NCBI GenBank assembly: GCA_922989275.2 | Contig: OV277872.1 | Location: 25,436,119-25,500,118, forward strand | Length of the DNA: 64,000 nucleotides | DNA from: Gari tellinella | Taxonomy: Eukaryota > Mollusca > Bivalvia > Cardiida > Psammobiidae | Reading direction: 5' to 3' | In this document: positions 59,826-64,000 of the stretch, piece after piece | Layout: the number at the start of each line of letters is the position of its first letter | How positions within the stretch are numbered: position 1 is the stretch's first letter | Program-made: the position numbers and the translations under genes | The notes under the pieces: model-generated | Told to the model about the DNA's origin: nothing | Seen by the model: the letters and a program-made list of their open reading frames with translations, nothing else | Database searches by the model: none

Positions 59826-60765
59826 TTAAAGACATACTCGCCTATATTAAAAATGTTGAAAAACAAAATTCTTAAATACCTTGATTACTATATATTTTCT
59901 GATTTGCAATACATTTATAACCATAAAAATGAATTTTGAAAAGTTCTCATTGGTAAATTATGTAAAATATAGTCCTTTCCGTACAGGCACTGTTTCAAGA
60001 TTTGAAAAAACTGTCCCGAGTAGCAGTTCTTGTAGAAATTATGTTTATGTTTTTATCAGCAGCACTGTAAATGCTTTAAGTAACTAAAACTTTATTTAAT
60101 GCTCTTGTATTCACATACACTCATATATTTCCCAATTTAAGTAACTATTGGATGAATTTTTCTCATGTTTAGGTCAACAGAGACCCAATTTGGCTATTGG
60201 GGGAGGTATATTTTCTGCATAAAATCTAAGGGGGTAGGGTTAGAAATTTGACCATATTTCATAAATGAACAACGCGACACCTAGGTTTCTTTACACCATT
60301 TGATACGAAATACGTTAACCTAGATGCCTAGAAAGTTTAAAGAATTTTCATTGGATTTGTTTTACATAATTGATGTTTTTGTGAGACATTGGCAAGAAAA
60401 AATGTCTTATTTTTCCGGTTTTCAGCATTCATTTTAGCCCAAAAGCTAATTAAAATCACAAGAAAGAGCTTTACAAAGTTTATTTCACACTTGCTTGTGA
60501 TAAGTGAATGCTAGAAACTTAAAAAGTGTACTATAAATATGTTTTTGTGTAGTAATATAAGTGCATTTGTCCCTTATGACGTTTTCTGCTCTGACAATGA
60601 GCAAATGCGGCAAACGTCACACTTTTCAAACCCAGCTAGAGCTGAAAGAAGCATTGCAACCCCCAATTTTTATTTTAGCAATTTGCTTATATTGACCTTA
60701 ATTCAACTTGTAGAACTTTTCATGAGATTCTGTTGAATTCTTTAAATACGCAAGTATCCCTTTAA
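59826..60765 (+). mobile_element. TTAA-bounded non-autonomous DNA element, copy 2
   Basis: 940 bp, same ends as copy 1 and about 20 scattered differences. It is in direct orientation, 750 bp downstream. A minus-strand SINE abuts its right TTAA. Confidence 0.75.
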
Positions 60766-61013
60766 CAGCATTTCTGTCATATCGCGACGTCCAGCTAAGT
60801 GCAGGTGGAGGAAGACTCCAGAAGTCCTTTATGCACTGTTTCAGCCACAACTCATCGGCAGTTGGGTAGAACCATCGACCTTCCGTAAGCCAGGAGGAAA
60901 GCTTCCCCACATGAAAATTCCGAATGCTCAGACCGGGATTCGAACCCAAAGCGGTGAGGAGCTTAGTAATGTAAGTCACAGTGACTATACCACTTTGCCA
61001 CGGAGGTCACTTA
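60766..61013 (-). mobile_element. tRNA-derived SINE (same family as 4020-4309)
   Basis: On the minus strand: GACCTCCGTGGCAAAGTGGT head, A box variant TGGCAAAGTGG, B box GGTTCGAATCC, AAGCTTTCCTCCTGGCTTAC body, GATATGACAGAAATGCTGT tail. The head is next to 61013; the 3' end joins the TTAA element. Confidence 0.85.
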
Positions 61014-61600
61014 AGCGAACTCTGATATTAAGGCCTCAGTCTCTTTTGAATAATCAACCAATATTGAAGAATTACTAGCATTAAAGTATTGTGGCTCAGC
61101 TTACAGTAACATAAAACTCCCATTTAGGATCTTTCTGCCTTACTTTCATTCTGTATCAGGCTGCTATCAGTCTGTAAGATTGGACTTAATTTGAATGTTA
61201 CTCATGAAATATTTAAATTTATAACACAACCTACGGTGCGAGCGTTGAATAACACTCATTGATTATTTCTCGTATATTACTAGTGGTTTAACTATGCAAA
61301 TGAAGTTGTCATACTAAAATGTGTATTACTACGCGCTGTCAAAATGTATAAACAAATATGACCTCAAGCGACATTTCTGTCGGCGTTCGAGTGGCTATAT
61401 GGAAAGGGACAGGGACTGTTTGCTCCCTTGATTTATTCTGAATAAATAGGAATTAACCTTGGATCTACTTTTTGCATGTTTGCTCATTTGGGTGGTCCAT
61501 TCACCCGTCATCCATTGGCTTGTATAGTGAAGCTAGCAATCTAAAACAAGTATCGAGATGGTAAAATCAACATTGCCAGGTTATGTTTATAATAGAATCC
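61014..61600. other. no gene recognised
   Basis: Unique-looking sequence with a weak D-like trace (CTTACTTTCATTCTG at 61139). Confidence 0.35.
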
Positions 61601-61604
61601 AACA

Positions 61605-61730
61605 TTCGTGTTCATAATTGATAAATACAAAAACTTGTCTTTTAGAAAACGATACAAACTCGGCAAGCCTCGTTTTTATATTTTTTATAAAAGACTCGTT
61701 TTATAAATCCAATAAATTATGAACACTCAT
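61605..61730. mobile_element. fold-back hairpin FB7
   Basis: Arms CATTCGTGTTCATAATTGAT and CAATAAATTATGAACACTCATG; inner CTTTTAGAAAACGATACAAA / TTTTATAAAAGACTCGTTTT. Tip ACTCGGCAAGCCTCGT. Confidence 0.65.
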
Positions 61731-61832
61731 GTAAAATTCTTCAAATATTGGGTATGATTCTGATTTGTTTAAAACTATTGTCACATGTTAGGCCTGTTCA
61801 TGTTTTAAATGTGTTTCTTTCATGTTTATCAT

Positions 61833-62070
61833 TTAACCCTTTCGGCGCCAAATTAATCGTGGGTTTATTACCCCTTCACCGCCAAATTGTCGCCTGCTTC
61901 GATATTGTTGTCTGCAATATTGTTTCCAAGTTAGATTTAAGAGAGTGTATCTTGAGAAATATCGATACGAGTATCAAAATGTTTGGAATCTGATCAGACG
62001 ACGCGTTACGCGTCGTCTAATCAGGATAAAAACTGTTTGCAAAATCGACTTTACGCGACTTCGGCTTAAC
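61833..62070. mobile_element. MITE family B
   Basis: TTAACCCTTTCGGCGCCAAA, TTACCCCTTCACCGCCAAAT TGTCGCCTGC, hairpin AAAATGTTTGGAATCTGATC AGACGACGCGTTACGCGTCGTCT AATCAGGATAAAAACTGTTT, right end TTCGGCTTAACCC. Here the stem reads GACGACGCG/CGCGTCGTC instead of GACGCCGCG, changed on both arms. Confidence 0.72.
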
Positions 62071-62389
62071 CCTTATAAATCCATAGTGTGCTGACTTTTA
62101 TTCTGTTTCTAAACTCAAGGCTCCATATAACATTGAGTAAACTCATCATGTTTAGCATTTTCTCGCGTGTCTCCTCCATACCCTATATTGTGACTACTCA
62201 TTAAATAATTGGAATAAATTCATGGCATAGGGTTTGAAGGAGACTATTGTTTTATGACTTGTTTGGGGAAAAAAGGGAAACTGTATACATGTCTTAATTC
62301 TAAATAGTTTGGATCTTGGTCAGATTCCATATGAGGCGGCTCACACTATGTATGTAGGTAAATAAAATACTGCTAAAAAAATAAAGGTT

Positions 62390-62636
62390 TACCTCTTTCA
62401 CTGCCAAGTTGTATCGTCTGTTTAACCCTCTTACCGCCGAAAGATCGTCTGCTTTTGTAGTGTCGTCTGCAATATTTTTTTCAGTCAGCTTTAAGGATGT
62501 TTTGACTGAATAAATGTCGAGACGAGTGTCAAAAAGTTTGGATCCTGATCAGACGCCGCGTTACGCAGCGTCTGATTGGGATCTAAATTGTTTGAAAAGT
62601 CGCCTCATGGTGACGTTGACAGTAAAAGAGTTAAGG
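62390..62636. mobile_element. MITE family B, complete
   Basis: TTACCTCTTTCACTGCCAAG, TCGTCTGTTTAACCCTCTTA CCGCC, AAAGTTTGGATCCTGATCAG..GCCGCGTTACGCAGC..TGATTGGGATCTAAATTG, GTTGACAGTAAAAGAGTTAA. Confidence 0.75.
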
Positions 62637-62730
62637 TAAGCATGAATTTATCTCAATGTTAACAATTGTATAATAAAATACTTTTGACCTATCAAGTACA
62701 CGTGAAATTATCAAGATGTCAAATCAATTT

Positions 62731-62912
62731 AATCCTTTACTCCATAGCCTGTTTCTAGTACTGAAAACATGTGAACCTTTAAAGCAGGTTTGAAGTAAAG
62801 CCTGTTTTAAGCTATAATCTGCTTAGATACGGGAACAATTTCTTATGTTGCAGATTCATAACTGTACAATTTGAAATATTTTCTTCATTGGAGGAATAAA
62901 TTAAATGGTAGA
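62731..62912. mobile_element. MITE family A, hairpin reduced
   Basis: TTAATCCTTTACTCCATAGC, TTTAAAGCAGGTTTGAAGTA AAGCCTGTTTTAAGC (tip deleted), CTTCATTGGAGGAATAAATT. Confidence 0.65.
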
Positions 62913-62969
62913 CATGAGGGCCATTGACCCAAATCTGTCACCTGAGCAATAAAGCCAATGAGGTGTTTT

Positions 62970-63163
62970 AATACGTATATATAGAGGATAATCAATTTCT
63001 TTGGATTGATATGAAAAATATATCACGAGAATGGGTTGTTATCTGATTACAAAGCGTGTCCGCAGGACGAGTTTTTTTAACCAGATAACAACCCATTCGA
63101 GTGATATATTTTTCATATCTATTCAAAGGAATTGATTATTCTATTTATTATATATATTTTAAT
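62970..63163. mobile_element. fold-back hairpin FB8
   Basis: Arms GATAATCAATTTCTTTGGAT..GATATGAAAAATATATCAC..GAATGGGTTGTTATCTG and complement CAGATAACAACCCATTC..GTGATATATTTTTCATATC..AATTGATTATT. Tip GTGTCCGCAGGACGAG. ACGTCAC motifs follow at 63198-63231. Confidence 0.75.
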
Positions 63164-63299
63164 GACGTTTTTTACAAATACAAAAAATTGATTCCACGAC
63201 GTCACTAAACTAATTTTGACGAGACGTCACAAAAAGTGATCTCATCACTACATGTAGTGATGATATCAATAGTGAAGATATCAAATTTATCTAACTGAG

Positions 63300-63938
63300 A
63301 AATCTCTATAATTCATCGATATGCATATAATAAATTTGTTTATCTGTTTCTTACTGATTGATTGTGACCACATTGTCCTTTATACTAAAGAATTGCATTT
63401 AAGGCCATTTTATCCAAGGCGCATAATTTGACCACTCTTGATAGAGGACATGTAGATGATGCTATATGTCAAATATCTAAAGTTTTTGAGAAGTTGTTTG
63501 AAGATTTCCCTATATATCTATATAGCTATGTAAACTAATACCCCCTGGGGCGGGACATTTTTTAGTGGTATAAATTGGACAATCTTGAAAGAAAACCGGA
63601 ACCAGAAAATTCAATTTTCCTATTTAAATCTTGTCAATTGTAGACTTTTCAGGGGTTCAATATATCGCAATATGAAAGCACTCTCAAGACGGCTAATTTA
63701 GGAACCCTCAGTTCTGGGTCTTATCTTCACAGATACATTGTCTGCGAAGGAAGTGTAAATACGTGACAATAGTTCAAAAGGTGAATTGGTCGTAGTATTA
63801 AACGTGTTTTAACACATGCACAGTGATTAAGTTAATCAATGTATTGAAGTACTGAATGCTTATGGTTGCTGTGCACAATTTCCTCATGCTTTACAGTTAC
63901 TTTCACGCCTAGTGAGAACAATTGGGGGTGTCTTTAAG
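63300..63938. other. no gene recognised
   Basis: AT-rich sequence without an identified repeat or open frame. Confidence 0.35.
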
Positions 63939-63939
63939 T

Positions 63940-64000
63940 AATATCGCGACGTCCAGGTAACTGAAGCTGGAGGAAGACCTTAAAGTGCTCTATGCACTGT
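63940..64000 (-). mobile_element. tRNA-derived SINE, 3' end, cut by window edge
   Basis: AATATCGCGACGTCCAGGTA, ACTGAAGCTGGAGGAAGACC, TCTATGCACTGT match the 3' part of the SINE at 60766-61013 in the same orientation. Confidence 0.8.

Overview
The window looks like intergenic and genic DNA of a lophotrochozoan, most probably a bivalve mollusc. The reasons are eukaryotic gene structure (GT-AG intron, single-exon GT31 and B-box/propeller genes), tRNA-derived SINEs of the type common in molluscs, non-LTR retrotransposon remnants, AT-rich spacer and an extreme load of short palindromic DNA elements. No bacterial or organellar feature is seen. The species assignment is inference from family resemblance.

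Genes are sparse. (1) Two tandem GT31 beta-1,3-galactosyltransferase-like genes lie on the minus strand: one runs off the left edge (1-850), the other is complete (9294-10391). (2) A two-exon gene for a small basic secreted protein with several dibasic sites is inferred at 31282-33420 (+). (3) The first exon of a second secreted protein, with a possible SH3b-like pattern, is at 49642-49869 (+). (4) A B-box/coiled-coil plus propeller (TRIM-like) gene at 55434-57154 (+) is split by one frameshift. (5) A nearly complete RTE-like retrotransposon with 12-bp target duplications fills 25343-28462 (-) and carries one frameshift and three stops. A decayed second non-LTR reverse transcriptase lies at 42279-42882 (+).

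Most of the rest is mobile DNA. Six palindromic MITE-like families recur (called A to F here). A, A2 and D share one central hairpin type (core I, CTTAAAGCAGG...). B, C, E and F share another (core II, CAAACAGTTTGGA...). The outer ends of these families differ. Core II stems are about 31 bp with a 3-base loop and show paired changes between copies. Nested insertions (D in E, A in a pogo-like element, a perfect palindrome in B, the LINE in B) give a relative chronology.

By region: 1-3.1 kb is a GT31 gene end, A elements and a TCGTGCGTCG minisatellite; 3.1-6.3 kb a local duplication with C, F and SINE insertions and a 1.7-kb long-inverted-repeat element; 6.6-8.6 kb two fold-backs and a 1.4-kb inverted minisatellite; 9.3-10.5 kb the complete GT31 gene; 10.6-25 kb dense MITEs; 25.3-28.5 kb the LINE; 28.5-55 kb MITEs with two small secreted-protein genes; 55.4-57.2 kb the B-box gene; 58.1-60.8 kb two direct copies of a 940-bp TTAA-bounded element; 60.8-64 kb SINEs, B/A elements and fold-backs. 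Family boundaries come from reading by eye; percent identities were not computed.
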